Positions 19,803-29,525 of a DNA stretch of 64,000 nt are shown one piece after another. The notes under the pieces were generated by a model, which saw nothing but the letters and a program-made list of their open reading frames with translations, did no database searches and was not told the DNA's origin. The DNA lies in NCBI RefSeq assembly GCF_009184425.1, contig NZ_WELG01000002.1, forward strand, positions 372,001-436,000. Reading direction: 5' to 3'. A program made the translations under genes and the position numbers. The stretch comes from Flagellimonas olearia (lineage in GTDB: Bacteria; Bacteroidota; Bacteroidia; Flavobacteriales; Flavobacteriaceae). Numbering within the stretch: position 1 is the first letter of the stretch; each line of letters begins with the position of its first letter.

Positions 19803-20909
19803 ATGTTACGTTCCGGATTTCTTTTGTTATTGTGTCTTGTTTTGAACGCTGTTCCCATCTTCGCCCAAGAAAAACCAGTGCGAATCGGGGTGGCCGGACT
19901 CTCCCATGCCCACGTGCATTGGATCTTGGGTCGTGAAGATCTGGGCGATATTGAACTGGTGGGCATCGCCGAACCCAACCGGGAACTGGCCCAACGTTAT
20001 GCCAAGCAACATGGCTTTTCCATGGATTTGGTGTACAATTCGCTGGAGGAAATGATCGCGGCCACCCAACCTGAAGCCGTTACTGCCTTCGGGTCTATTT
20101 TTGAACATCTGAGCGTGGTAGAGACCTGTGCGCCCAAGGGCATCCATGTGATGGTGGAAAAACCCCTTGCCGTAAGCTTGGACCACGCCCAAAAAATGAA
20201 GGCATTGGCCGAAAAGCACAACATCCACCTGCTTACCAATTACGAGACCACGTGGTACCCTACCAATCATAAGGCCAAGGAATTGTTGGATGAAGGGAAA
20301 ATCGGTGACCTCCGAAAAGTGATCGTGCGCGATGGCCACAAAGGGCCCGTAAAAATAGGGGTCAACAAAGAGTTTTTGGATTGGTTACAAGATCCTGTCC
20401 TTAACGGTGGGGGCGCCATTACGGATTTTGGTTGTTATGGGGCCAACCTCATGACCTGGCTCAAAAAAGGGGCAAGGCCCAATACCGTGACGGCCGTGAC
20501 CCAACAGTTTCAGCCGGGGAACAACCCCAAGGTAGACGATGATGCCACCATTATCCTTACCTATGACGATTGCCAGGCCATTTTGGAACCTTCGTGGAAC
20601 TGGCCCATTGGGCGAAAGGACATGGAGCTCTACGGCCTTACCGGGGCCATTTATGCCGATAACCGAAACGACCTTCGCATACGTATGGCCGAGGGGTACG
20701 ATGGCTACCAAGAAGAAAAAATGAGCTTGGAGGAGCGCCCAGCGCCCAACAACGATCCTTTTTCCGTGCTAGCTGCCGTGGTAAGGGGCAAAATGAGCCT
20801 ACAGCCCTCCGACCTTACGGCATTGGAGAACAATATGGTGGTCATGGAAATCTTGGATGCCGCCCGCCAAAGTGCCAAAAAGGGCAAGACGGTGGTGTTG
20901 AAAAAGTAG
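19803..20909 (+). CDS. Exported Gfo/Idh/MocA family oxidoreductase
   Basis: A 368-residue NAD(P)-dependent oxidoreductase of the Gfo/Idh/MocA type with a signal peptide (residues 1-~21, NAVPIFAQ), pointing to a periplasmic sugar-modifying enzyme. The Rossmann motif is RIGVAGLSHAHVHW (a variant of GxGxxG), the acidic cofactor end is GIAEPN, and the signature MVEKPLAV is present near residue 120. The C-terminal domain carries GGGAITDFGCYGANL. The family oxidises or rearranges sugars and cyclitols; no sugar-uptake genes adjoin it, so the substrate stays open. Confidence 0.92.
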   Translation: MLRSGFLLLLCLVLNAVPIFAQEKPVRIGVAGLSHAHVHWILGREDLGDIELVGIAEPNRELAQRYAKQHGFSMDLVYNSLEEMIAATQPEAVTAFGSIFEHLSVVETCAPKGIHVMVEKPLAVSLDHAQKMKALAEKHNIHLLTNYETTWYPTNHKAKELLDEGKIGDLRKVIVRDGHKGPVKIGVNKEFLDWLQDPVLNGGGAITDFGCYGANLMTWLKKGARPNTVTAVTQQFQPGNNPKVDDDATIILTYDDCQAILEPSWNWPIGRKDMELYGLTGAIYADNRNDLRIRMAEGYDGYQEEKMSLEERPAPNNDPFSVLAAVVRGKMSLQPSDLTALENNMVVMEILDAARQSAKKGKTVVLKK

Positions 20910-20920
20910 CTTGGTTGGGG

Positions 20921-21109
20921 TCACCGCATCATCCGCTCCATGCCCTTTAAGGCAGTGACCACGTTCTGTATCTCCATTTGTTCAAAGGAATCCTTTTCCA
21001 GATAAAACAACATTTCCACGGCCAGGTCCAGGTAGTGGGCCAAGATCGCTGGGCTGCCGTAGGTGTCGGTGATCCATGCGTTGAGTTGGGCCATTTGTAT
21101 TGGGTTCAT
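20921..21109 (-). CDS. Small conserved-looking protein of unknown function
   Basis: A 62-residue protein, mostly helical with mixed charge (QLNAWITDTYGSPAILAHYLD; EMLFYLEKDSFEQMEIQNVV), no signal peptide and no membrane segment. Base composition matches the neighbouring host genes, the ATG is at 21109, and it fits cleanly between the oxidoreductase gene (12 bp away, convergent) and a repeat-rich spacer. I do not recognise a family. It is retained as a likely gene because of its coding-like amino-acid composition; a chance reading frame cannot be excluded. Confidence 0.6.
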   Translation of the reverse strand: MNPIQMAQLNAWITDTYGSPAILAHYLDLAVEMLFYLEKDSFEQMEIQNVVTALKGMERMMR

Positions 21110-21423
21110 GCCGACAAGATATTTACCAATTTTTAAATATATTACTACGAATTAGTAGCTTTTGACATAACCCTTGATGATTTTTTAGTGAGGGTTTTGA
21201 TTGAACACAAGAACCGTCACCCTGAACTTGTTTCAGGGTCTCATAAACATGGTCAAAAATAATGGGATGTAAAAAAAGGGGTATTCTGGCAGTGTCTACA
21301 TTTCGACTGCGCTCAATGTGACATAGAAAACCCGTCAGTTCAAGTTTTTCCGAAGGAAAAGTATCGAGAACCAATTTTTTAACCTTCACTATTCCGTATC
21401 TTAGTCAAACTAGAATATTCTGT
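21110..21423. repeat. Gene-free spacer with a cluster of REP-like repeats
   Basis: No convincing gene. Three different repeat-like units lie in series: a hairpin CCCTGAA/TTCAGGG (21220-21226 with 21232-21238), the segment TTCGACTGCGCTCAATGTGA (21302-21321), and a TTTTCC/GGAAAA hairpin followed by GTATCGAGAACC (21346-21372). Such units recur in intergenic regions of Flavobacteriaceae genomes, from general familiarity. A short promoter for the DUF3124 gene is expected at the right end. Confidence 0.65.
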
Positions 21424-21936
21424 ATGCCCAAGTTGGTCGTGATCCTATTGTCCTTGCTTGTCCTGTCCTGTGCCGAAAAGGCCCCGAAAGAGGTCAGTTC
21501 CGTGGACCCCATAAACTGGAGTGCCCGTACCGTGACCCTTTCTGCCAGTGATTCTTTGGTGAACGGGAGCAGTTATCTTTCGGTCTACTCTCAGGTCTAT
21601 AGCGAAACCGAGCACCGCACACACAACCTCACGGCGACCATAAGCATGCGCAATACCAACCTCAAGGATTCCATTTACATCCGCAAGGCGGAATATTTTG
21701 ATACCCACGGCAACGCCATACGCACCTATTTTGATGCCCCCATTTACATAAAACCCATGGAAACGGTGGAAATCGTCATAGACGAAAAGGACCCGGCCGG
21801 GGGAACAGGGGCCAATTTCCTGTTTGATTGGAGCATAAAACCCACCTCACACGAACCCTATTTTGAAGGGGTCATGATATCCACGTCAGGGCAGCAAGGG
21901 CTGTCATTTACCACCAAGGGTATCCGGGTGGAGTAA
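21424..21936 (+). CDS. DUF3124 domain lipoprotein
   Basis: A 170-residue predicted lipoprotein with lipobox VLSC (Cys16) after a hydrophobic leader. The mature part fits DUF3124, a beta-rich domain of unknown role, seen in SYLSVYSQVYSETEHRTHNL, NTNLKDSIYI and FLFDWSI. It is probably anchored in the inner or outer membrane. It stands alone between the repeat spacer and the frameshifted gene downstream. No enzymatic motif is visible. Confidence 0.88.
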   Translation: MPKLVVILLSLLVLSCAEKAPKEVSSVDPINWSARTVTLSASDSLVNGSSYLSVYSQVYSETEHRTHNLTATISMRNTNLKDSIYIRKAEYFDTHGNAIRTYFDAPIYIKPMETVEIVIDEKDPAGGTGANFLFDWSIKPTSHEPYFEGVMISTSGQQGLSFTTKGIRVE

Positions 21937-22132
21937 TCCTACCCAAATAATTTTCCTTTAAAAGCCTTTATAGAGATTGTATCATGCCATTCCCATAAAG
22001 AGTGGATTTTTTTTTGTGTCGTGAACTCAAACAGTGTATTCATAAACTGAAACAGGGCATCCATCAATTGAAGCACTATAACATTGGAAGATGTTTGGAT
22101 ATTGAATTTTGTTATATCCAAACACGACCGTT

Positions 22133-23817
22133 ATGAAAGCGATACTCAAAGTAACATTTTTCATGGTTCTTGCTCTAGGAACCGTACAATCCATTGAAGC
22201 ACAATTGCTCAATAAACTAAAAAAAAGGCTGAAAAAAAGGTTGAAAAGGCCGTTGACAGTAAACCGGACACCCAAACAGACATTCCTAATAAAAGTACAC
22301 GTACTATGCCACAAAAAAGTAAAAACCAAGACCCAACAACAAATAAAGATGGTTGTAAAGCCGTAGCTTCCTACGTAAAAAGCATTGATCAAAAAATACA
22401 GAAAGTAGAGGAGGCCCTTAATGATAAGGCCACCCTTAAACCTGACAGATTAAGATACACCCTTAAACTTGCCAAAGATGAAAGGGACAAAATCGCCGAA
22501 TCTTATCCAGAATGTGACATGAGTGACATTAACACCCGTATAGTAAATGCTGAAAAATATATTAGCGAGTTCGTAGGTTCACTCAGTCCGTTCAAACCTG
22601 GAAGCTATCAAACTTCCTCATCTTATTTTACAGAAGTAACCTTAGATAATTTTGACTCCAATGGCCTAGCCAATACTATGGACATCAGTTTTAAGACACT
22701 TAAAGGAAAGATATATAAAGGTTTCATCAGCTATCCAAGCTCCACCTCCCCTACGCCAGAAAAAATAGAAGGAAAAATCAATGACGTAAATGGCCTGAAG
22801 TTAACTGCCTATAAGCAAGAGGACAACATTATTATTGAATTTTATTACAGTGGGGATTTTGCAGGTGTAATATTTATTGGCAACAAGGATAAAAATACGT
22901 TAAGGAAAGAAGTACTGGATTTTGAAATCCCAGGTTCTGAAAGCAATGGCATGTACTTGGGCGAGGTGCAGCAAAAAGAGGCGGGACGGATTGTACTTTC
23001 AAAAACCGACAACCTTGTTCATGATAACAAAGGACCGTTTGACTTAAACGAATTCACCATAGGCGACAAGTTATATTCCCGGACCTTTTACAAACAAATA
23101 AAACCTCCCGTAGAAATTTTACAAGTTGAGGGATATTGGGCCAAAAAAAACAATCATGATGTCAGGGTCGTAAACGAGTTCTATTTGGATGGCCAATTGG
23201 TGGCCACATATGAAGAGGGTCCTTTCTACGATGAACAGAAAAAGCAGGTAAATAGTTGGACCTCGGTGAGGAAACCTATTTTTCTCCTTACTGATGATAG
23301 CATGGAGGAAAAATTCATGGAGTATGTATTAAAAAACAACCTGCCTTCAAAAAAATATGAATTTGAGCTTAAAAAGTATGTACACTCGGCAGATTCCAAT
23401 TACGATGAAGATGACAAAGTTTTTGTGGCTACTACAGGCCCGATCACATTCAACATCACGGACGATGGATTGAGCAAACTTTGCGCCACAGATTTTGGAC
23501 CACCTAAAGGAGCCATAAACAATGACAGTGAAACAAAAACGCTGTTAACCGTTTTAAGAAAGTATGCCAAAGCACAAGGTTGGCCAGAAACCTTTACCAA
23601 TACGGTGAGCCACAAAACTTCATGGACCAAAGTATACGATGTTTTCAACAGGTATACCCACTCCAAATGTTCAGCAATATTTAGAACGGAATATCCTCTG
23701 GAAGATGGCCGAAAATCCTATGGCGTCATTTCAGCCATGTTTTATAAATATCCAAACGGCTCCATAGAGGTTTTTGGAATGTCAGGTCAGCATTATATTC
23801 CAAGAACTTGCAGATAA
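22133..23817 (+). pseudogene. Exported coiled-coil/C-terminal-domain protein, split by a frameshift in a poly-A run
   Basis: The start (ATG 22133) encodes a signal peptide (MKAILKVTFFMVLALGTVQS, cleaved near EAQ) followed by LLNKLKK. At the run of eight A (22219-22226) the frame is lost: continuing in the -1 frame gives KKAEKKVEKAVDSKPDTQTD and then the long frame to 23817 (503 residues from the internal ATG 22306). One extra A would give one protein of ~561 residues. So either the gene carries a one-base deletion, or the run (A AAA AAA G) is a slippery site for -1 frameshifting, or the count is a sequencing error. The C-terminal ~95 residues (RKYAKAQGWPETF) resemble the C-terminus of the lipoprotein at 55840-56901. 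Function unknown. Confidence 0.8.
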
Positions 23818-23848
23818 ATAATAAATTTGGGCAGCTATAAATAGCTAC

Positions 23849-25390
23849 CTAAATTTTTTGCAACCAATACCTCATATCCACTTCCTTGGAGATGATGTCC
23901 TTGACCTCGGAAAGCTTTACACGTTTTTGCTCCATGGTGTCCCTATGACGAATGGTCACGGTATCGTCTTCCAGAGTTTGGTGATCCACAGTAACACAGA
24001 ACGGTGTCCCCGCAGCATCCTGACGACGGTAACGGCGCCCTACAGCGTCTTTTTCATCATAATCCACATTGAAGTCCCATTTTAGCTCATCAACTAGGTT
24101 TTGGGCCACCTCGGGTAGACCATCCCTTTTGAGCAATGGCAAAACCGCCACTTTGTTGGGGGCCAATACTGCTGGAATCTTCAATACGGTCCGGGTAGAT
24201 CCATTTTCAAGCTCTTCCTCTTGCAATGAGTTGGAGAAAACTGCCAAGAACATACGGTCCAGACCTATTGAGGTTTCCAACACATAGGGCACATAGCTCT
24301 TGTTTTCCTCCGGGTCGAAATATTGTAGTTTTTTGCCTGAATATTTTTCGTGGTTCGCCAAGTCAAAGTCGGTTCGGGAGTGGATTCCCTCCAACTCCTT
24401 GAACCCGAATGGGAACTTGAATTCGATATCGGCGGCCGCATCGGCGTAGTGGGCCAACTTTTCATGGTCGTGGAAACGGTAATTGTCAGCGCCCATTCCC
24501 AAGGAAAGGTGCCATTTCATACGTTTTTCCTTCCAAGCTTCGTACCATTCCTTTTGGGTACCTGGTTTGATGAAATACTGCATTTCCATCTGTTCAAATT
24601 CCCTCATACGGAAGATAAACTGACGGGCTACAATCTCATTACGGAAAGCCTTACCGGTTTGGGCAATCCCAAACGGAATCTTCATCCTTCCTGTTTTCTG
24701 AACATTCAAAAAGTTGACAAAAATACCCTGTGCGGTTTCAGGTCTCAAATAAAGGTCCATGGCACTCTCGGCGGAAGCTCCCAACTTGGTGCCGAACATC
24801 AAGTTGAACTGTTTTACATCGGTCCAATTTTTTGAACCCGAAAGCGGACAAACGATCTCCAACTCCTCAATAAGAGCCTTGACATCGGCCAGATCTTCGT
24901 TTTCAAGGGATTTCCCCATTCGTTTTAGGATTTCATCGGCCTTGGCCTGATAGTCCACTACACGTTGGTTGGTGGACAGGAACTGCTCCTTGTCAAAACT
25001 ATCCCCAAAACGTTTGGCGGCCTTGGCGACCTCCTTCTCTATCTTGGCTTCTATTTTGGCCACATGATCTTCGATCAAAACATCGGCCCTATATCGTTTC
25101 TTGGAATCCTTGTTGTCGATCAACGGATCGTTGAAGGCATCCACGTGGCCAGAGGCCTTCCATGTGGTGGGGTGCATAAAGATGGCGGCATCTATGCCCA
25201 CAATGTTCTCATTGAGCTGCACCATGGCCTTCCACCAATATTCACGAATATTCTTCTTTAGCTCAGCACCGTTCTGACCGTAATCGTAAACTGCGCTAAG
25301 TCCATCATAAATCTCACTGGATTGGAACACATACCCGTATTCCTTTGCATGGGAGATAACCTTCTTAAAAATGTCTTCCTGATTTGCCAT
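23849..25390 (-). CDS. glyS: Glycine--tRNA ligase (dimeric, eukaryote/archaea-like type)
   Basis: Class II synthetase charging tRNA-Gly, 513 residues, of the alpha2 type that works without a separate beta subunit. Recognisable parts: the N-terminal SSEIYDGLSAVYDYGQNGAELK, motif 2 region FRNEIVARQFIFRMREFEQMEM, motif 3 region TSIGLDRMFLAVF, and the C-terminal anticodon-binding domain from ~400 (PAVLAPNKVAVLPLL). Length and motifs are complete. It is transcribed on the minus strand together with the coiled-coil membrane protein gene upstream (36 bp apart). Confidence 0.97.
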   Translation of the reverse strand: MANQEDIFKKVISHAKEYGYVFQSSEIYDGLSAVYDYGQNGAELKKNIREYWWKAMVQLNENIVGIDAAIFMHPTTWKASGHVDAFNDPLIDNKDSKKRYRADVLIEDHVAKIEAKIEKEVAKAAKRFGDSFDKEQFLSTNQRVVDYQAKADEILKRMGKSLENEDLADVKALIEELEIVCPLSGSKNWTDVKQFNLMFGTKLGASAESAMDLYLRPETAQGIFVNFLNVQKTGRMKIPFGIAQTGKAFRNEIVARQFIFRMREFEQMEMQYFIKPGTQKEWYEAWKEKRMKWHLSLGMGADNYRFHDHEKLAHYADAAADIEFKFPFGFKELEGIHSRTDFDLANHEKYSGKKLQYFDPEENKSYVPYVLETSIGLDRMFLAVFSNSLQEEELENGSTRTVLKIPAVLAPNKVAVLPLLKRDGLPEVAQNLVDELKWDFNVDYDEKDAVGRRYRRQDAAGTPFCVTVDHQTLEDDTVTIRHRDTMEQKRVKLSEVKDIISKEVDMRYWLQKI

Positions 25391-25426
25391 TGGGCAAAAA
25401 TAGAATTTTACCCAAAAAGAAGTATG

Positions 25427-26323
25427 CTATTTTAGCTGAAATTCGGTGGAGGCAAGCAATCTTTCGTCCTCAAAAACATTTAGGGTATAAATTCCCTCGG
25501 TCAAGGAACCTTCGGGGACGGTAATGGCATCACAAATACTGATTTCCTTTCCTGTATAAACAATCTCCACTTTTTTGCTGTAGATGTTTCCGCTGACGGA
25601 TATGGTATTGGCATTGTCCTCGACAACGGCCATGTTGGGGTCCAAAAATTGTAGGTAGAGCACCTTAACATCACCACGTTCGCCTGCATTGCTCAGAATG
25701 GTAACACATCCTCTCAATTTTTCAATGGTGGAGGCCTTATTGGTCTTTATGGGCCTTCCAGCCCGTAATCGGAATCCACTTCCCTCGGCATCCTGCAATT
25801 TCAGGTAGCTTTTAATGCGCAATTCCCGGGTAAGTTCCCGATTGGTTTCCCTAAGCAAGGATTCGGTCTGCTCCATGGAATTGGCCTTTCCCCTTAAATC
25901 TTCGAGTTGCTTACGGGTCTCCTCGTACTTGCTGGCCAACAGGCTATTGTTGTACCGCAGAAAGTTGTTCTTCAATTTAAGACTGTCAAAACGCACCTCC
26001 AATTTGCGAAGTTCCTTTCGGGTTTCCTTGAGTTTGGTAATGCTGAAATTGAGCCTTCCCACAGAATCCAAGAGCTGTTGCACCCTAAACCTTGACGTCT
26101 GCAGTTCAATATCGTTCACTTCATTAAGCCCAGAAAGACGATCCACCTCGGCCTTCATGAGGGTAAGATCTTTTACCAAAAGTGATTTTTCCTGCTCCAA
26201 GAACGACATCTGGTTCCTAGATTGGGCATAACTATAGTAGAAAGCAATGAGAATCCCCACAATGACCGCAACCAGCGCGGCAAATATGATCTTGTAGTTG
26301 AAATGATTATCTTGGGGGCTCAT
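25427..26323 (-). CDS. Single-pass membrane protein with long coiled coil
   Basis: A 298-residue protein of unknown function. One membrane segment lies at residues ~11-31 (IIFAALVAVIVGILIAFYY). From ~38 to ~165 there is a long heptad-rich coiled coil (QEKSLLVKDLTLMKAEVDRL; SITKLKETRKELRKLEVRFD). The last ~100 residues form a beta-rich domain (GCVTILSNAGERGDVKVLYL). This layout suggests a periplasmic rod with a C-terminal head. It precedes glyS on the same strand, and diverges from comF. No family name is recognised. Confidence 0.82.
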   Translation of the reverse strand: MSPQDNHFNYKIIFAALVAVIVGILIAFYYSYAQSRNQMSFLEQEKSLLVKDLTLMKAEVDRLSGLNEVNDIELQTSRFRVQQLLDSVGRLNFSITKLKETRKELRKLEVRFDSLKLKNNFLRYNNSLLASKYEETRKQLEDLRGKANSMEQTESLLRETNRELTRELRIKSYLKLQDAEGSGFRLRAGRPIKTNKASTIEKLRGCVTILSNAGERGDVKVLYLQFLDPNMAVVEDNANTISVSGNIYSKKVEIVYTGKEISICDAITVPEGSLTEGIYTLNVFEDERLLASTEFQLK

Positions 26324-26359
26324 GGGTTGACAGACTACTTACTCTAACGCGTATAAGAT

Positions 26360-27064
26360 TTGATACCAAAAAGGTTGGCTAAGATAATAAACGAGATTAA
26401 CAACATCCTATTGCCACAGGTATGTTTTGGATGTAATGCCCAATTATTCAGAGGAGAAAGCATTTTGTGTGCCGTTTGTCGACATGAGATGCCACTCACC
26501 GATCATAACTTCTTGGATGAAAACACCGTAGATCGTATATTTTATGGACGAATTGCCATAAAAAAAGCAGCTTCCTTTGTTTTTTTCACCAAAAATGGGA
26601 TTGTAAAAAATTTGCTGCATTCGTTAAAATACAAAAATCAAGAACAAATTGGCGGCTTTTTTGGGGATTGGTATGGTGCCCATTTGAAAAAAGAAATGGG
26701 TCTTGGAAAAATTGATGTTGTTATCCCAGTACCGTTGCATCCAAAAAAATTGAAAAAGAGAGGGTATAACCAAGTAGCCCTTTTTGCACAAAAAATTGCC
26801 GAGGCCATTGGTGCGGAATACCGGGACGACCTACTCCTAAAGACCTTAAATACCAAAACCCAGACAAAAAAGGATAGACTGCTGCGCTGGGAAAATTCAA
26901 AAGAAGCTTTTGTGGTAAATCCTATGGCAAAAGTGCATTTTGGGCATGTGCTGCTGGTGGACGATGTCATCACCACCGGGGCTACCATAGAATCTTGCGC
27001 CAAAGCCCTTCTGCGGCTCAAGCCCAAGGATATCTCAGTCCTGAGCATGGCTGTGGTTCCCTAG
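26360..27064 (+). CDS. ComF family amidophosphoribosyltransferase-like protein
   Basis: A 234-residue ComF-type protein. The N-terminal zinc-binding double-zinc-ribbon is visible (LPQVCFGCNAQLF and ILCAVCRHEMP, two CxxC pairs), and the C-terminal type I phosphoribosyltransferase domain has the PRPP loop VLLVDDVITTGATIES. ComF proteins assist DNA uptake in competence; in Bacteroidota their exact role is not settled. No in-frame ATG precedes the zinc ribbon, so the TTG at 26360 is taken as start. It is followed 70 bp downstream by the Ig-like lipoprotein gene in the same direction. Confidence 0.92.
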   Translation: MIPKRLAKIINEINNILLPQVCFGCNAQLFRGESILCAVCRHEMPLTDHNFLDENTVDRIFYGRIAIKKAASFVFFTKNGIVKNLLHSLKYKNQEQIGGFFGDWYGAHLKKEMGLGKIDVVIPVPLHPKKLKKRGYNQVALFAQKIAEAIGAEYRDDLLLKTLNTKTQTKKDRLLRWENSKEAFVVNPMAKVHFGHVLLVDDVITTGATIESCAKALLRLKPKDISVLSMAVVP

Positions 27065-27134
27065 GGTTAAATTTTATTAATGCGTACCTTCAATTTTTAA
27101 ATTAGTTGTTTCTTTGCCCCACATGGATTTTGGC

Positions 27135-28754
27135 ATGGCGTACGTAAAAAAATTGTTGGGTTTTCTTTTTTTCGCCCTGATGGGCCTTGCCTTGTGGCAA
27201 TGCGCCAGAAGAGGTTCTCCTTCAGGTGGACCTGAGGATGTTACCCCACCAAAGCTTGTACGTACGGAACCGGATAACTTCAGCATCAATTTTGAGGCCC
27301 AAAAAATCCGACTCTATTTTGATGAGCTCATAAAACTCCAGGACGTTCAGAACCAACTGGTGGTTTCCCCTCCCTTGAAGTATCCCCCGGAAATAACGCC
27401 ACAAGGCGGACCCAGAAAATATATCGAGATCCTTATCAAAGACACCTTGCGTGAAAATACCACCTACACCCTCAATTTCGGGCAGAGTATAGTTGATAAC
27501 AATGAGGGCAACCCCAACAGCTTTCTTACCTATGTTTTCTCCACTGGGACGTATATAGACTCTTTGACTTTATCTGGTGCGGTAAAAGATGCTTTCAACA
27601 AAAAGGCCGATCAGTTCATCAGTGTAATGCTGTATGAAATTGATACTGCTTATACCGATTCCACCATTTATAAAAATCCCCCCAATTATATTGCCAGTAC
27701 GGGAGACAGCCTTCCCCTATTTGAGCTTAAAAATTTGAGGGCCGGGAAATATGCTCTCTTTGCCCTAAAGGATGTGAACAAAAACAATATGTTCAACCAA
27801 AAGCAGGACAAAATTGGATTTCTTGAGGACACCATCACCATTCCAACGGATTCCACCTATTTACTGAACCTGTTTTTGGAAGAGCCGGATTATAGTGTTT
27901 CCGTTCCCAGCTATACGGCCAAGAACCGGATCATTTTCGGGTATCAAGGCGACCATGAGGACATGCAAATAGAAACCTTGACCCAATTGCCAGATTCGGT
28001 GCAAACCAAAATATTGAAAGACCGCGAAAAAGACACCTTGAACTATTGGATCACGCCTACGGATTTGGACTCCATCATTTTCACGGTTACCAATGAAAAA
28101 TTGGAGCGTATTGACACGTTTACCGTAAAGACCAGAAAACTCCCCTTGGATTCCCTGACCCTGACCTCTGGCATTCAGGGAAAATTCAATTTTGAGGATA
28201 CTTTTAGCATACTTGCCAATACCCCAATTGCCAATGTGGACACCACAAAAATTGGCTTGGTGGTGAGTGACTCTCTACTGGCTCCCTTTAGTCATGTTTT
28301 GGATACGTTGGAAAATAAGGTTGAGTTTGATTTTGAGATAGAGCCTAACCAGAAATACCGATTATCACTACTCCCGGGGGCCATTTCGGATTTCTTTGGT
28401 ATGCAGAACGACACCCTGGACTACGCTATTTCAACGAGCGGTTATGCCGATTATGGTAACCTAAGAATGACCTTGGGCGGGGCCGTCCAATATCCACTTG
28501 TATTGCAATTGACCAATGAGCAGGGAGAGATTCAACGTGAAATCATTGCTCCCGAATCAAAGATTTTTGAGTTTAGCAACCTTGACCCCGGAAATTATGT
28601 GGTACGGGTCATTTTTGATGACAATGGCAACGGGAAATGGGACACAGGGAGTTATCTCAAAAAAAGGCAACCCGAACGGATCAGTTATTATCCCGACGTC
28701 ATTGAAGTGCGGGCCAACTGGGAATTGGAGCAGAATTTCATTATTTCAGAGTAA
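27135..28754 (+). CDS. Ig-like domain lipoprotein
   Basis: A ~539-residue predicted lipoprotein with leader MAYVKKLLGFLFFALMGLAL and lipobox Cys at position 23 (LWQC). After RRGSPSGGPEDVTPP comes a bacterial Ig-like/SbsA-type domain (LVRTEPDNFSINFEAQKIRL; FDELIKL), then repeated beta domains, and near the end an SdrD-B-like segment (VRVIFDDNGNGKWDTG). It is a common Bacteroidota surface lipoprotein of unknown role. ATG 27135 is chosen since it begins a compact lipoprotein signal; ATG 27123 is also possible. Its 3' end overlaps the convergent nitrilase gene by 14 bp. Confidence 0.85.
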   Translation: MAYVKKLLGFLFFALMGLALWQCARRGSPSGGPEDVTPPKLVRTEPDNFSINFEAQKIRLYFDELIKLQDVQNQLVVSPPLKYPPEITPQGGPRKYIEILIKDTLRENTTYTLNFGQSIVDNNEGNPNSFLTYVFSTGTYIDSLTLSGAVKDAFNKKADQFISVMLYEIDTAYTDSTIYKNPPNYIASTGDSLPLFELKNLRAGKYALFALKDVNKNNMFNQKQDKIGFLEDTITIPTDSTYLLNLFLEEPDYSVSVPSYTAKNRIIFGYQGDHEDMQIETLTQLPDSVQTKILKDREKDTLNYWITPTDLDSIIFTVTNEKLERIDTFTVKTRKLPLDSLTLTSGIQGKFNFEDTFSILANTPIANVDTTKIGLVVSDSLLAPFSHVLDTLENKVEFDFEIEPNQKYRLSLLPGAISDFFGMQNDTLDYAISTSGYADYGNLRMTLGGAVQYPLVLQLTNEQGEIQREIIAPESKIFEFSNLDPGNYVVRVIFDDNGNGKWDTGSYLKKRQPERISYYPDVIEVRANWELEQNFIISE

Positions 28755-29514
28755 AGTCGTCCCTATCCTCTAAAAATTTAAGTTTCTCCCTGTTGGATTC
28801 TATATGCGCTTTATCCAAGGTGGCATAAATAATCTCTTCTTTTTCTGAATACGCAATAGGATTTCCCAGTGCATCATAAACTGCAGAATGCCCCGAGTAT
28901 TCATGTCCCAGGTTGTCCTGTCCAATCCTGTTCACCCCTATAGTGTAAGCCATATTTTCTATAGCTCTGGCTTTCAGTAGTGTATCCCAAGCCCCAATCC
29001 GGGGTTTGGGCCAATTGGCCACATAAATCAGGACATCATAATTTTCAACATTGCGGGCCCATACCGGAAATCGAAGGTCATAACAGATCAATGGACATAT
29101 CCTGAATCCCCGAAAATCAATAAATTCTTTTTCATTTCCAGCAGTATAGACCTTATCTTCTCCCGCCAAGGTAAAGGTGTGTCTTTTATCATAGGTTGAA
29201 AGACCTCCATCTGGCTGAACAAACCACAACCGATTGAAAAACTTGTCGTCTTCTTGAAATACCATACTGCCCACAACGGCTGCATTCTTCTTTTTGGCCT
29301 GACTTTGCATCCACTCCACTGTTCTGATGCCCTCTAATGCATCCAAATTGCTGGGATTCATGGTAAATCCGGAAGTGAACATCTCAGGCAGCACAATGAC
29401 ATCCACATCATTGGAAATGGAATCAATTTTCTCCTCGAACATAGTTCGGTTCTGTTGTGGAGCTTCCCAATGCAGCTGGGATTGAATCAAAGCAATTGTA
29501 AGCTGTTGTGACAT
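28741..29514 (-). CDS. Nitrilase-superfamily amidohydrolase (omega-amidase-like)
   Basis: A 257-residue carbon-nitrogen hydrolase. The Glu-Lys-Cys triad is visible: Glu in VIVLPEMFTSGFTM, Lys in TYDKRHTFTLAG, Cys in ICPLICYDLRFPVWAR. The motif set resembles YafV/Nit2 enzymes, which remove the omega-amide of 2-oxoglutaramate or 2-oxosuccinamate; this substrate is inferred from resemblance only. Length is normal. It is 11 bp downstream of the Nudix gene on the same strand and likely shares a transcript with it. Confidence 0.92.
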   Translation of the reverse strand: MSQQLTIALIQSQLHWEAPQQNRTMFEEKIDSISNDVDVIVLPEMFTSGFTMNPSNLDALEGIRTVEWMQSQAKKKNAAVVGSMVFQEDDKFFNRLWFVQPDGGLSTYDKRHTFTLAGEDKVYTAGNEKEFIDFRGFRICPLICYDLRFPVWARNVENYDVLIYVANWPKPRIGAWDTLLKARAIENMAYTIGVNRIGQDNLGHEYSGHSAVYDALGNPIAYSEKEEIIYATLDKAHIESNREKLKFLEDRDDFTLK

Positions 29515-29525
29515 TGGTTTGTTTT

